Positions 11,806 through 21,739 of a stretch of DNA of 64,000 nucleotides are shown here, piece after piece. Within the stretch, counting starts at the first letter, position 1. Each line of letters begins with the position of its first letter. The notes under the pieces were generated by a model. It made no database searches, was not told the origin of the DNA, and saw nothing but the letters and a program-made list of their open reading frames with translations. The stretch spans positions 1,249,001 through 1,313,000 of the forward strand of contig NZ_CP101527.1 of NCBI RefSeq assembly GCF_026427595.1, read 5' to 3'. This stretch comes from Alkalimarinus sediminis (lineage in GTDB: Bacteria; Pseudomonadota; Gammaproteobacteria; Pseudomonadales; Oleiphilaceae). A program made the position numbers and the translations under genes.

Positions 11806-12180
11806 ATGTTACAAGTAATCGCGATAGCATTAGGCGGTGCTTTTGGGGCGTTATCGAGATATTTTTTAATCGGCCTTGTAACAGACTGGTTAGGTAGAGG
11901 GTTTCCGTTTGGAACCTTATTGGTGAACGTACTGGGTTCGTTTTTGATAGGTATATTATACGTCCTAATAGTATTGAAAATGCATGTCTCGCCTGAGTTA
12001 AAATCGATACTAGTGGTAGGTTTTTTGGGAGCATTTACTACGTTCTCTACCTTCTCGTTAGAGGCGTTTATTATGATAAGCCAAGGACTTTTGTTAAGTG
12101 CTGTGACGTATATACTTAGCTCCGTTATACTATGCATACTTGCAGTATGGGCCGGCATATCGCTTGCCAAAATAATATGA
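11806..12180 (+). CDS. crcB: Fluoride channel CrcB (Fluc)
   Basis: This small four-helix membrane protein exports fluoride as a dual-topology dimer. Conserved motifs are present: GGAFGALSRYF near the start, GTLLVNVLGSFLIG in helix 2, and the GFLGAFTTFSTFSLE break in helix 3 that lines the pore. At 124 residues it is of usual length. It lies between rarA and serS. I looked for a fluoride riboswitch in the 149 bases upstream and did not find one. Confidence 0.93.
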   Translation: MLQVIAIALGGAFGALSRYFLIGLVTDWLGRGFPFGTLLVNVLGSFLIGILYVLIVLKMHVSPELKSILVVGFLGAFTTFSTFSLEAFIMISQGLLLSAVTYILSSVILCILAVWAGISLAKII

Positions 12181-12259
12181 TGATAACCCTGTGAGCCATG
12201 CTGCTTATCGGGTATAAACTATTCATAACATTAGCTAGTTATAAAATTTATAAGATTAA

Positions 12260-13558
<1,299 letters not shown>

Positions 13559-13681
13559 GGTCGCATCGTTTATATCAATAAGGCTTAATGATCGTAAGTC
13601 TACCGTTCAAGGTTTGATGGGTGTCGAAGGATGACACTTATCAATACCTGCCTTTACATAACGTGATTAATGGTAGTAGTT

Positions 13682-15058
13682 ATGGATTTTTTACCACTTT
13701 ATTTTGATCTTAAAAATGCATCAACGCTCGTTGTCGGAAGTGGTGACGCAGCAGCTAGAAAAATTGAGTTACTGCTTAGAGCGGGTGCCAATGTAAAACT
13801 ATGTGCGTCTGATCCAATAAAGCCCATTCAGTTAATCATCGATAGTGGCAGTATCAACCTAGTAGCAACCGCTTTCGATAATGCATTGTTGGACGATGTT
13901 GTACTTGTTGTAGCTGCATCTGGTGACAGCGAAACTGACGATGCTATTGCGGCAGAAGCAACAGCTCGAAACTTGCCTGTTAATGTGGTTAACAAAGCCG
14001 AAAGCAGCTCATTTATTTTTCCATCAATAGTCGACCGATCACCTATTATTGCATCTGTATCTAGTAGTGGCTCTCTACCAGTACTTACCCGGCTTTTGAG
14101 GAGTCGGCTAGAGTCTGCAATTCCTTCTTCATTTGGTCGTTTGGCCGAGGTGGCTAGTAGATATAAAGATCAGGTACGAGAGAAGTTCCCTGATATAAAT
14201 CAGAGACGGCGTTTTTGGGAGAATCATCTTGAGGGGCTTTTTGCCGAGAAAATATTTTCAGGTCAAGAGCAAGAGTCCTTAACTATTTTAGAGAACTCAA
14301 TAAAGAGTGATGTGTTTAAACCTGGCGGGGAGGTTTATCTTGTAGGCGCAGGGCCAGGTGACCCAGACTTACTAACCTTCAAAGCTCTCCGACTAATGCG
14401 TCAGGCAGATATCGTACTGTATGATCGCTTAGTCTCTCAGCCGATATTGGATTTAGTGCGGGCTGATGCCGAACGAGTTGATGTCGGTAAAGAACGAGCT
14501 AATCATACGCTACCACAACAGCAAATTAATGAGTTGCTCGTAACGTTGGCGAAACAAGGAAAGCGGGTTTTAAGGCTTAAAGGTGGTGATCCGTTTATAT
14601 TTGGCCGAGGCGGAGAAGAGATAGATCGACTAAGTGATGAAGGGGTTCCATTTCAGGTCGTCCCCGGTATTACCGCTGCTTCTGGGTGTTCATCTTATGC
14701 AGGAATACCATTAACACATCGCGACTTTTCTCAGTCGGTGCGGTTTATTACCGGTCACCTTAAGGATGATACCTGCAATTTACCTTGGTCAGATTATGTT
14801 CAAGAAAATCAGACTTTAGTTTTTTATATGGGGTTGGTTGGGTTGTCGATTATTTGTGAGCAGTTGATAGCTCATGGGATGCCTGCAGATATGCCGATTG
14901 CATTAGTATCTAAAGGTACGACGAAAGATCAAAAAGTCGTAACTGGTACACTTACAACAATGCCTAACCTAGTTGAAACTGAAAAAGTCAAAGCACCTAC
15001 GTTGATTATCATCGGCGAAGTGGTCAGTTTGAGAAACAAACTAAAGTGGTTGGATTAA
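13682..15058 (+). CDS. cysG: Siroheme synthase (multifunctional)
   Basis: CysG makes siroheme from uroporphyrinogen III. The N-terminal half (about 1-205) is the NAD-dependent precorrin-2 dehydrogenase/ferrochelatase, with the nucleotide loop VVGSGDAAARKI. The C-terminal half (about 215-450) is the SAM-dependent methyltransferase, starting VYLVGAGPGDPDLLTFKALR and containing the LKGGDPFIFGRGGEE loop. The frame opens at ATG 13670, but ATG 13682 (MDFLPLYFDL) matches the family start. Siroheme supplies the CysI-type reductase encoded at 46913-48571. Confidence 0.95.
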   Translation: MDFLPLYFDLKNASTLVVGSGDAAARKIELLLRAGANVKLCASDPIKPIQLIIDSGSINLVATAFDNALLDDVVLVVAASGDSETDDAIAAEATARNLPVNVVNKAESSSFIFPSIVDRSPIIASVSSSGSLPVLTRLLRSRLESAIPSSFGRLAEVASRYKDQVREKFPDINQRRRFWENHLEGLFAEKIFSGQEQESLTILENSIKSDVFKPGGEVYLVGAGPGDPDLLTFKALRLMRQADIVLYDRLVSQPILDLVRADAERVDVGKERANHTLPQQQINELLVTLAKQGKRVLRLKGGDPFIFGRGGEEIDRLSDEGVPFQVVPGITAASGCSSYAGIPLTHRDFSQSVRFITGHLKDDTCNLPWSDYVQENQTLVFYMGLVGLSIICEQLIAHGMPADMPIALVSKGTTKDQKVVTGTLTTMPNLVETEKVKAPTLIIIGEVVSLRNKLKWLD

Positions 15059-15109
15059 TCTTAAACCCAAGTTTATTGAGTGCATGATTACTGTTTAATG
15101 CTAATGTGT

Positions 15110-15147
15110 TGCTTTGTCACCCTAAACTGAACAAGGATGACAAAGCA
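15110..15147. repeat. 10-bp inverted repeat between convergent genes
   Basis: TGCTTTGTCA (15110-15119) and TGACAAAGCA (15138-15147) are perfect inverted copies with an 18-base loop, in the gap between cysG (plus) and the DAHP synthase (minus). It may terminate both transcripts, but neither side has a clear T run. Confidence 0.5.
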
Positions 15148-15174
15148 CAAAGTTCGATAATGTAATGCTATTTA

Positions 15175-16242
15175 CTATCTTGCAGGCAACACATCTTTAA
15201 GTTTGTTGCGCATATCCTTTAATGTCTTTTCGGTGGTTTCCCAATCGATACAGGCATCTGTAACTGAAACACCGTATTTTAACTCAGACAAATCTTTAGG
15301 TATTGATTGATTTCCGAAGTTCAAGTTACTTTCGATCATCAAACCAACGATAGACTTGTTGCCTTCAAGCACCTGGTTGGCGATATCTTGGACAACTAAA
15401 GGTTGCAAATTCGCATCTTTGTTAGAGTTTGCATGGCTGCAGTCGACCATTATGTTTTTAGCCAGGCCAGACTTTTCGAGTTGCTGCTCGCATAGTGCAA
15501 TATTAACCGAGTCATAGTTTGGTTTACCGCCACCGCCACGAAGTACGATGTGAGAGTAGGGGTTACCTTTGGTTCTAATAATCGATACCTGACCTTCTGG
15601 GTTTATTCCCAAGAAGCTGTGAGGGTGAGAAACAGACTTGAGTGCGTTTGTGGCAACGTCCAAGTTACCATCTGTTCCATTCTTAAAACCTATAGCAACT
15701 GAAAGGCCACTACTCATCTCTCTGTGGGTTTGTGATTCAGTAGTACGTGCACCAATTGCACTCCAGGTGATCGTGTCTTGAAGGTACTGAGGTGATATTG
15801 GATCTAGGGCTTCAGTCGCTGTTGGTAGTCCGATCTCTGCGATATCCATCAGTAGTTGACGACCAATATGTAAACCTTCCTCTATTTCAAAGGAGTCATC
15901 TAAATGAGGGTCATTTATTAGGCCTTTCCACCCAACAGTGGTGCGTGGTTTCTCAAAATAGACTCGCATGACCAAAACTAAGGTATCACTGACCTCTTCG
16001 GCGAGTTTTTTTAATCTTAGGGCATACTCTTTAGCCGCTTTAACGTCGTGTATGGAGCATGGGCCTACCACAACAAATATACGGTGGTCCTTGCGGTCTA
16101 GAATATTATTAATGGTCTCTCTGCCATTACTAATGGTCTGTGCAGCGAGTTCGGTTAAAGGTATATCTTGTTTAAGTTTTTCTGGCGTAATCAGTATTTC
16201 CTGACTGGCTACATTTACGTTATCGAGAGAAGAGGTGCTCAT
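15175..16242 (-). CDS. 3-deoxy-7-phosphoheptulonate (DAHP) synthase, AroG/F/H type
   Basis: This enzyme condenses phosphoenolpyruvate and erythrose 4-phosphate, the entry step to the aromatic amino acids. It is a class I-alpha enzyme of 355 residues: VVVGPCSIHD, MRVYFEKPRTTVGWKG, GARTTESQTHREMSSG and MVDCSHANSNKD carry the PEP, metal and phosphate ligands. The sequence does not let me say which amino acid inhibits it, so no isozyme letter is given. It is a lone minus-strand gene. No TrpR or TyrR operator was recognised in the 130 bases upstream. Confidence 0.93.
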   Translation of the reverse strand: MSTSSLDNVNVASQEILITPEKLKQDIPLTELAAQTISNGRETINNILDRKDHRIFVVVGPCSIHDVKAAKEYALRLKKLAEEVSDTLVLVMRVYFEKPRTTVGWKGLINDPHLDDSFEIEEGLHIGRQLLMDIAEIGLPTATEALDPISPQYLQDTITWSAIGARTTESQTHREMSSGLSVAIGFKNGTDGNLDVATNALKSVSHPHSFLGINPEGQVSIIRTKGNPYSHIVLRGGGGKPNYDSVNIALCEQQLEKSGLAKNIMVDCSHANSNKDANLQPLVVQDIANQVLEGNKSIVGLMIESNLNFGNQSIPKDLSELKYGVSVTDACIDWETTEKTLKDMRNKLKDVLPAR

Positions 16243-16373
16243 CAGTCCGATCCAATGGTTGATTAATTAGTATTGCGCTCCAGTAACCAGCGTTTAGCAC
16301 TAAAGCGGTAAAAAAGTGATGCTATGTTGCTTTATTCAAATGGATATTGCAACGGATCAAATCAAGGAAGTGG

Positions 16374-16406
16374 CACAAAAATAAACCCGCGGTTAAGCGG
16401 GTTTCC
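16374..16406 (-). terminator. Rho-independent terminator of the Arg-rich mini-gene
   Basis: On the minus strand AAACCCGC, a six-base loop and GCGGGTTT form a perfect 8-bp stem (about 16384-16405), followed by ATTTT. It lies directly after the stop of the small frame at 16412-16573 and in front of the DAHP synthase, so it insulates the two. Confidence 0.8.
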
Positions 16407-16411
16407 TAGTG

Positions 16412-16573
16412 CTAATAGCTGATTACCTGAGGCAGGTACGGAAACTCTTGGAGGGGTCTTGAATCACACCGCCTTTCGGAGTTTCGTCTGTCTAACGATG
16501 ATCTCCCACTTTTGCTATTTGAGTGGGAGAATCGTCTCTCTTGTTTTCTACGATCTACCGTTAAGTCATACAT
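16412..16573 (-). CDS. Small Arg-rich protein, 53 aa, unrecognised
   Basis: I do not recognise this gene. ATG at 16573 is preceded at good spacing by GGGGGAG, and the frame runs 53 codons to TAG. The peptide carries a near duplication, VDRRKQERRF and LDRRNSERRC, and is very basic with a short aromatic/proline tail (EFPYLPQ). A perfect TATAAT lies about 25 bases upstream of the ribosome site, and a strong terminator follows the stop, so this is a complete independent transcription unit. The mRNA also folds strongly: ACGAT-TCTCCCACT pairs with AGTGGGAGA-ATCGT inside the frame. It could therefore be a structured RNA instead of, or as well as, a protein gene. The amino-acid duplication favours protein. 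Confidence 0.55.
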   Translation of the reverse strand: MYDLTVDRRKQERRFSHSNSKSGRSSLDRRNSERRCDSRPLQEFPYLPQVISY

Positions 16574-16603
16574 AGCATTCTCCCCCAGTTTTTACGGGCA
16601 CTC

Positions 16604-16609
16604 TTTATT
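16604..16609 (-). promoter_or_regulatory. -10 box for the Arg-rich mini-gene
   Basis: A perfect TATAAT on the minus strand is followed by AAAGAGTGCCCG, placing the transcript start near 16597. The -35 region is not close to consensus. Confidence 0.5.
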
Positions 16610-16691
16610 ATACGCTGCTGTTTAATAAGTGATCAGATTGTTTTGGATTAATAAAATCCTGCTAATAAATAATTGTTTTTAAAAACATAGC

Positions 16692-16697
16692 TATAAT
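16692..16697 (+). promoter_or_regulatory. -10 box for the DUF1631-PilZ-GGDEF operon
   Basis: A perfect TATAAT lies on the plus strand. It puts the transcript start at about 16704, after the first ATG of the frame (16701), so GTG 16746 is the likelier start codon. No convincing -35 box was found at 16-18 bp. Confidence 0.45.
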
Positions 16698-16745
16698 TAA
16701 ATGTATTCAGTGTTTTGCCAGTTAAATAAAAACAAGGAAGCAAGA

Positions 16746-18497
16746 GTGGCATCAGTCGGTACGATTACCAAAGAGTTAAGAATCCCCGAGCTAAAATATG
16801 AGATTAACAATAATCAAGAAACTCAAGAGGATATATTAACGATATGTGAGTTTTTAGCCGGCTGCGCAAAGGATCAGCGTTTAAAAGAAGGTGAGACATC
16901 TCTTTTGAAAACAGTAGCCCTGCAAAGTGAAAAGTTTCGCTTCTCACCACGTATATATAACTCGTTATTTCTGGTTGACCGGCTCACAGATGTTTTTTAT
17001 CGCAAAGCCAATATAGATGATCAGCTGAAAGATATTCTGAGTAGTTGGAGGTTTGTGCTAGCTAAGTTGTTCATCCAGTACCCTCGACTGCTCGAAACTG
17101 AAGACAGTCCCGTATTGGCTCTAGTTGATGCTATTTGTGCTAGCCAGATTGGTTGGTCACAAGAGCCGAAACGCGTCAGTCTTGTTGTTATTGATAGGTT
17201 ATTAGATATTCATAATGCCCTGCTGTCCATAGAGTCAGATAATCCTGAACCTGTTATTGCGCTTAAGAATGAGTGGCTAGCAGCCCAAGACAAACAAAAT
17301 CAACGAATAGCCAAACTATTTGAAAGGCTAGATATTACGGAGCAAGGTGCAGCTTCTTCCCGGTATGCAACCGAATTTAGCTGTTACACGTTAAAGGGTT
17401 TATTGGACGGCCAGCGTTTACCAAAATCAATCGGTGCTTTTTTGCTCGATAGGTGGCTACTTGTCATAAGAAACGCTTTATTAAAGGGCATATCCAGAGA
17501 GCAGAATGGTGAAAGCCAATGGCAATCTTTGGTTGAGCTAACAAAGCGGTTGGTTTTTGTATTCTCTGATGCAGAGAGCAAGAAAAAAGAACACTTATTT
17601 ACCCAAGCTGAAGGCCTTGTAGACGAATTGGCAGCTGTCGCTAATCAATATGATATAGAGGTTCAAAATGAAGAGTGGGAGTCGATCCAGCAGTTATTGA
17701 TTACCGTTTTGCAAGACGCTGATATTGATAGGCAGTTGGTACCTACTCGGGCCCCAACCATTAACTTTAACCCTGCAACACTTCCGTCTGAAGAAAAGTT
17801 AACGGAAGCTACCGGGAGTTGGTATCTGATTAAGCAAGAGGGAGGGGAGTCGCGACTGCGTTTTGCTCGATATTTTAACGATACTAATGAAATACTATGG
17901 CTTAATCATGCAGGGATGAAGTCGATGATTATGTCTTATGAACATTTTCAAAAAGGCATTGCTGTAGGGTCAATCAGGCTAATAAAAAACTGCTATCTGT
18001 TGAGTCAGGTGTTTAACGAAACGCTGAGAGGCCTTAGTAAGGTTGCTCAAGCGCAGCATGAAGCTCGAGAAAAAGCTAGACTAAAAGCAGAAGCAGAAGC
18101 AGAACAGTTAAGACTAGAACAGCAGCAAGCAGAAGAGTTAAAAAGACAACAAGAGCAAGAAGCGGCAAGAAGGCTAAAAGAGCAGCAGTTAGAAGCAGCT
18201 GAAAAGAAACGTTTGGAAGAAGAGCAGATCACCCTAAAACTCATATCTGAGCTCTCACTAGGGGCGTGGATATCTGTGTTAGAAGACGGCGAGAGACAAA
18301 AGTATAAATTGGTTGTGAAAATAAATGCGACGGATAAACTTATTTTTGTCGATAAAATGGGTCTTAAGAAGTATGAAGTTAAAACACCAGAGCTAATGGC
18401 GCAACTGATTGCTGGAGAAGTCGTGGTATTAAGTGGAGGCGCAGAGTTTGATGATACGCTTTCAAGAGTTGTCGGCCGGCTTAGAGTAGGAAAATAG
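16746..18497 (+). CDS. DUF1631-type protein with C-terminal coiled coil
   Basis: This cytoplasmic protein of about 583 residues looks like a DUF1631 member. A helical N-terminal body is followed by a Glu/Lys/Gln/Ala-rich coiled coil (about residues 440-505). The C-terminal module reads LGAWISVLEDGERQKYKL, LIFVDKMGLKKYE and FDDTLSRVVGRL, the end pattern I associate with DUF1631. GTG 16746 has AAGGA at 16734-16738, whereas ATG 16701 has no ribosome site and would lie upstream of the predicted transcript start. It is followed after 12 bases by a PilZ gene and then a GGDEF/EAL gene. The biochemical role is unknown; a c-di-GMP link is inferred from context. Confidence 0.75.
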   Translation: MASVGTITKELRIPELKYEINNNQETQEDILTICEFLAGCAKDQRLKEGETSLLKTVALQSEKFRFSPRIYNSLFLVDRLTDVFYRKANIDDQLKDILSSWRFVLAKLFIQYPRLLETEDSPVLALVDAICASQIGWSQEPKRVSLVVIDRLLDIHNALLSIESDNPEPVIALKNEWLAAQDKQNQRIAKLFERLDITEQGAASSRYATEFSCYTLKGLLDGQRLPKSIGAFLLDRWLLVIRNALLKGISREQNGESQWQSLVELTKRLVFVFSDAESKKKEHLFTQAEGLVDELAAVANQYDIEVQNEEWESIQQLLITVLQDADIDRQLVPTRAPTINFNPATLPSEEKLTEATGSWYLIKQEGGESRLRFARYFNDTNEILWLNHAGMKSMIMSYEHFQKGIAVGSIRLIKNCYLLSQVFNETLRGLSKVAQAQHEAREKARLKAEAEAEQLRLEQQQAEELKRQQEQEAARRLKEQQLEAAEKKRLEEEQITLKLISELSLGAWISVLEDGERQKYKLVVKINATDKLIFVDKMGLKKYEVKTPELMAQLIAGEVVVLSGGAEFDDTLSRVVGRLRVGK

Positions 18498-18509
18498 AAG
18501 GGGAGATTG

Positions 18510-18899
18510 GTGGAAAACTTTGATATTAATAATTTAATAAAAGATGATGACCGGCGTGAAGAGTCGCGACTTAATAGGTCTGCTATGTTATTTGTAGAAA
18601 CGGTCTCTGCAGCGCCTGATAGTCTAGATGGGCCTGTAGTAGTGGCATGTAAAACGCTTGATTTTTCTGCTAATGGTTTGCAAGTGGAGATGGATACGGC
18701 TCTCACTGCGGGGGCGATTCATCAAATGACGTTAGAGCTACCTAATAGTCAAGAGCGATTTGATTTAACAGGGGAAGTGCGTTGGGTACGCGTAGCAAGC
18801 TCCGGTTCAGGTTATGTAGCTGGCATCATGCTATTTAACTCTGAAGGGACAGAGATTATAGATTGGAAACTGGCCATCGCTAACTGGTTGAATGATTAA
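18510..18899 (+). CDS. PilZ domain protein
   Basis: This 129-residue, single-domain PilZ protein probably binds cyclic di-GMP. The Arg-rich entry DDRREESRLNR supplies the RxxxR motif, and DFSANGLQVEM supplies the (D/N)xSxxG motif about 40 residues later. The start is GTG 18510, with GGGGAG at 18500-18505. It lies between the DUF1631 gene (12-base gap) and a GGDEF/EAL gene (23-base gap), so the three are almost certainly one transcript. Its partner or effector target is not evident. Confidence 0.85.
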   Translation: MENFDINNLIKDDDRREESRLNRSAMLFVETVSAAPDSLDGPVVVACKTLDFSANGLQVEMDTALTAGAIHQMTLELPNSQERFDLTGEVRWVRVASSGSGYVAGIMLFNSEGTEIIDWKLAIANWLND

Positions 18900-18922
18900 T
18901 GAGCATCGTCGTGAGCTAGCCT

Positions 18923-21394
18923 GTGAAACTTAAATCAAAGTTTTTACTGTTTACCCTTCCTATGGTTTTTATACCACTGTTTATGGTGGGCTCTCTTTCG
19001 TATCTCTATTTAAAAGAAACTATAGAACGGTTTTCGATTTCACAACTAGATTCATCATTATTACAGGTAAGTAGTGATGCCACTTCACGCCTAGATAATG
19101 CATCTTCCAATGCCAGGCTAATCTCCCAGATCGAGAGGCTTAAACCAAATGTTGTTGATCAAGATGTAGTCATCACAACTCCGAGTAATGGTGAATACTC
19201 TTATTCATTAATGGAGATAATTAAATCCTATCCCGGATACTCAGAAATTTCCGTATTTAATGAACAAGGTGCAATGGTAGAGTCGGTGAGTGAGGTTTTT
19301 AAAAACTATCAACATCAGACTGCATTAATAGAGGAAATGGTTGATAACCGACTTGAGCACCATGAGGATGTCTGGGTCTCTGAGCATAACAAAAAGACCT
19401 ACTACTTGGTTGCACATGGGATTAAACAACAGGATGAACAGAATCAGTATATTAAGAATAGAGCAGAAACCATTGGCTATCTCTTGATTAGTGTCGATCT
19501 TAGCTTTTTAAACGAATTGATTAGCGTAGGCGTAGAGCGACACGGAATTGATTTTTATCTATGTGATGCCAAAGGTGTGGTGATCTCTTCGCCGAGTGCC
19601 GATATAAGTGGATTAACGCAAAACAACACCCCGCCACCGGCCATCAACCTGAAAGAGATAATTGCTTCCCGGTCGACCTCTATTAATCGTTATAGCATAA
19701 GCGATATTGAGTATTTCGGCGGCTACAAACGTCTTACTCAAAATTTATACCTGGTAGGTGTTGTCACTGAAGAAAAAATGCTTCTCTCATCATCTACATT
19801 CAAGACCTATCTGTTATGGTTTCTTCTCGCGATCTTGCTTCTCAGTGTCGTTTTAATTCGAGCCCAAGTTAACGCCATCATAACTTACCCCATAGACATG
19901 CTGCGCAGGATGGTTCGTAAATTTAAAGAAGGCGAATATGATCATGATAGCGAAGCGCTGGGCACGGACGAGCTCAAGTGGCTTGCAGATGATGTAAAGT
20001 CGTTAAGTTTAGGGTTGGCTGAAAGTTCGGATACCGTTAAAAATTTAGCCTACTATGACTCTCTAACAGGACTCCCCAACCGTATAACCTTCGATATCAA
20101 TTTAGCCAAAGCGCTAAATCATTGCGAACGTGCAAACGCGGTATTGGGGCTTCTCTTTATTGACCTTGATAAATTCAAAGAAGCTAATGACCTTTATGGC
20201 CATCAAGCTGGAGATGATTTACTTAAAGAGGTAGCAAAACGCTTAGAGAGTTGTTTGAGAAGTGCTGACTTAGTCTCAAGGAAAATTGAAAGCACAGCCG
20301 AGTGGGCCGGTGACATGGTTGTTCGATTGGGAGGAGATGAGTTTACGATTATATTGACTGATATTGAACAGGCTCACCAAGCCTCAATGGTTGCACAACG
20401 TGTTGTCGATGTGATATCTCACCCATTTAATATAGCCGACACAGAAATTAGTATCGGTGCGAGTATCGGTATTGCTATGTATCCAGTTGACGGAACAACA
20501 GCGGATAGACTGGTTAAAAGTGCAGATTTGGCCATGTATGAAGCAAAACAGAAAGGGCGTAATAACTACAAGTTTTTTACCAAAGCGCTCAATGAAGCTG
20601 TGGCAAAAAGGTTAGAGATCGAAGCGTTATTACGGTTGGCTATTCAAAATGAACAGTTCTTTCTGGTATTCCAACCCAAGGTAAGACTTAAAGACGGTGT
20701 GGTGGTTGGGGTTGAAGCGCTAGTACGTTGGCAGCACCCAGAATCGGGTATCCTTCTTCCCGAGCAGTTTATGGGGGTTGCAGAAGATTCAAATATGGCC
20801 ATAGACATAGGTCGAATAGTGTTGAATATGGTATGTCAGCAGCTAAAGCAGTGGGGACAAGAAGATAAAGCGGATGTGAAAATCTCTATTAATATCTCAT
20901 CCCTACAATTAATGCATAACGGCTTGGTAGAAGATTTAAAAAACGCGACTGCCCGCTACGGCGTAAAAACAAGCAATATTGAGATAGAGCTAGACGAGCG
21001 TGCGCTTCTAGATAATGAACGTGGCTGTATAGACCTGTTGAGCCAATTTAAATTTCTGGGTGTTGAGTCGTCGCTAGATAATTTTGGCGCAGGCACTCTT
21101 TCCCTTGATTACATCCGAAAGTTCCCTATTAAACAGGTTAAGTTTGATAAAAAATATGCGGATACGTTGAACGATAACGTTGAAGAAAAGGCAATTTTAA
21201 ACTCCCTGTTAGAGTTAGCAAAAGCGCTCTCTTATGATGTAGTGATTGAAGGGGTAGAAACTCAGGCACAGCTGTTTTCAATTTTACAAATGCCTTGTGA
21301 TTATGCTCAGGGGTATTACTTTAGTGAGCCGGTGAGTGCGGAAGATTTAAAATTTAACTATGTGATTCCTTCAATGAGAGGGAATCACTTGTAG
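18923..21394 (+). CDS. Membrane GGDEF-EAL cyclic-di-GMP enzyme
   Basis: In order the protein has TM helix 1 (about 7-27), a periplasmic Cache-like sensor (about 30-285), TM helix 2 (about 290-312), a HAMP-like linker, GGDEF (about 375-545) and EAL (about 560-815). The cyclase motif is intact (VRLGGDEFTI). The product-inhibition RxxD is displaced by an insertion of about ten residues (KIESTAEWAG) just before the motif. The EAL domain keeps GVEALVRW, the Asn of INISS, the Lys of VKFD, EGVET and AQGYYFS. The metal-binding DDFG is LDNFG, so the second Asp is lost. Diguanylate cyclase activity is likely and phosphodiesterase activity is doubtful. It is the third gene of the operon with DUF1631 and PilZ. 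The start is GTG 18923, with a weak ribosome site. Confidence 0.9.
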   Translation: MKLKSKFLLFTLPMVFIPLFMVGSLSYLYLKETIERFSISQLDSSLLQVSSDATSRLDNASSNARLISQIERLKPNVVDQDVVITTPSNGEYSYSLMEIIKSYPGYSEISVFNEQGAMVESVSEVFKNYQHQTALIEEMVDNRLEHHEDVWVSEHNKKTYYLVAHGIKQQDEQNQYIKNRAETIGYLLISVDLSFLNELISVGVERHGIDFYLCDAKGVVISSPSADISGLTQNNTPPPAINLKEIIASRSTSINRYSISDIEYFGGYKRLTQNLYLVGVVTEEKMLLSSSTFKTYLLWFLLAILLLSVVLIRAQVNAIITYPIDMLRRMVRKFKEGEYDHDSEALGTDELKWLADDVKSLSLGLAESSDTVKNLAYYDSLTGLPNRITFDINLAKALNHCERANAVLGLLFIDLDKFKEANDLYGHQAGDDLLKEVAKRLESCLRSADLVSRKIESTAEWAGDMVVRLGGDEFTIILTDIEQAHQASMVAQRVVDVISHPFNIADTEISIGASIGIAMYPVDGTTADRLVKSADLAMYEAKQKGRNNYKFFTKALNEAVAKRLEIEALLRLAIQNEQFFLVFQPKVRLKDGVVVGVEALVRWQHPESGILLPEQFMGVAEDSNMAIDIGRIVLNMVCQQLKQWGQEDKADVKISINISSLQLMHNGLVEDLKNATARYGVKTSNIEIELDERALLDNERGCIDLLSQFKFLGVESSLDNFGAGTLSLDYIRKFPIKQVKFDKKYADTLNDNVEEKAILNSLLELAKALSYDVVIEGVETQAQLFSILQMPCDYAQGYYFSEPVSAEDLKFNYVIPSMRGNHL

Positions 21395-21496
21395 TAGCTC
21401 ATACCTGACTTGACAGAATTTATTTTAAGTTTAGATACTCGTACAATAGAGGACTTCAGAAATTGCCACAAAGGCGACACAAGCAGAAGCCCTGTT

Positions 21497-21676
21497 GTCA
21501 TTCCCGCGAAGGCGGGAATCCATTGTTTGATGCTGCCAACGCTATCGAAAAAACTAACGAAACCATCTGAATATTTTTGATAAATACGATATCAATCAAG
21601 TTGTCTAGTATGGATTCCCGCCCACTTCAGGGTGCTATCTCTTGCTTCGCAATTCACCTAGTCCGGGGGAATGATT
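21497..21676. repeat. Dispersed palindromic repeat pair (CATTCCCGCG type)
   Basis: The left arm contains CATTCCCGCGAAGGCGGGAA (from about 21501), itself a small hairpin and a motif seen scattered in many proteobacterial genomes. About 80 bases on, a degraded inverted arm (ATGGATTCCCGCC... GGGGGAATGAT, 21608-21676) closes the pair. It looks like a decayed MITE or REP-type insertion with no coding content. Confidence 0.7.
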
Positions 21677-21739
21677 ATGGGGTCGGCCACTTTGGGCGAA
21701 GAGCAACACATCAGTAATGTCTGATTTAGGGTTGAGGCA

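Noticed and set aside
16374-16609. 6S RNA or RsmY/Z-type RNA
   Set aside because: The conserved 6S bubble and repeated GGA loops are missing, and a well-formed small reading frame explains most of the region. A structured RNA of another type stays possible.
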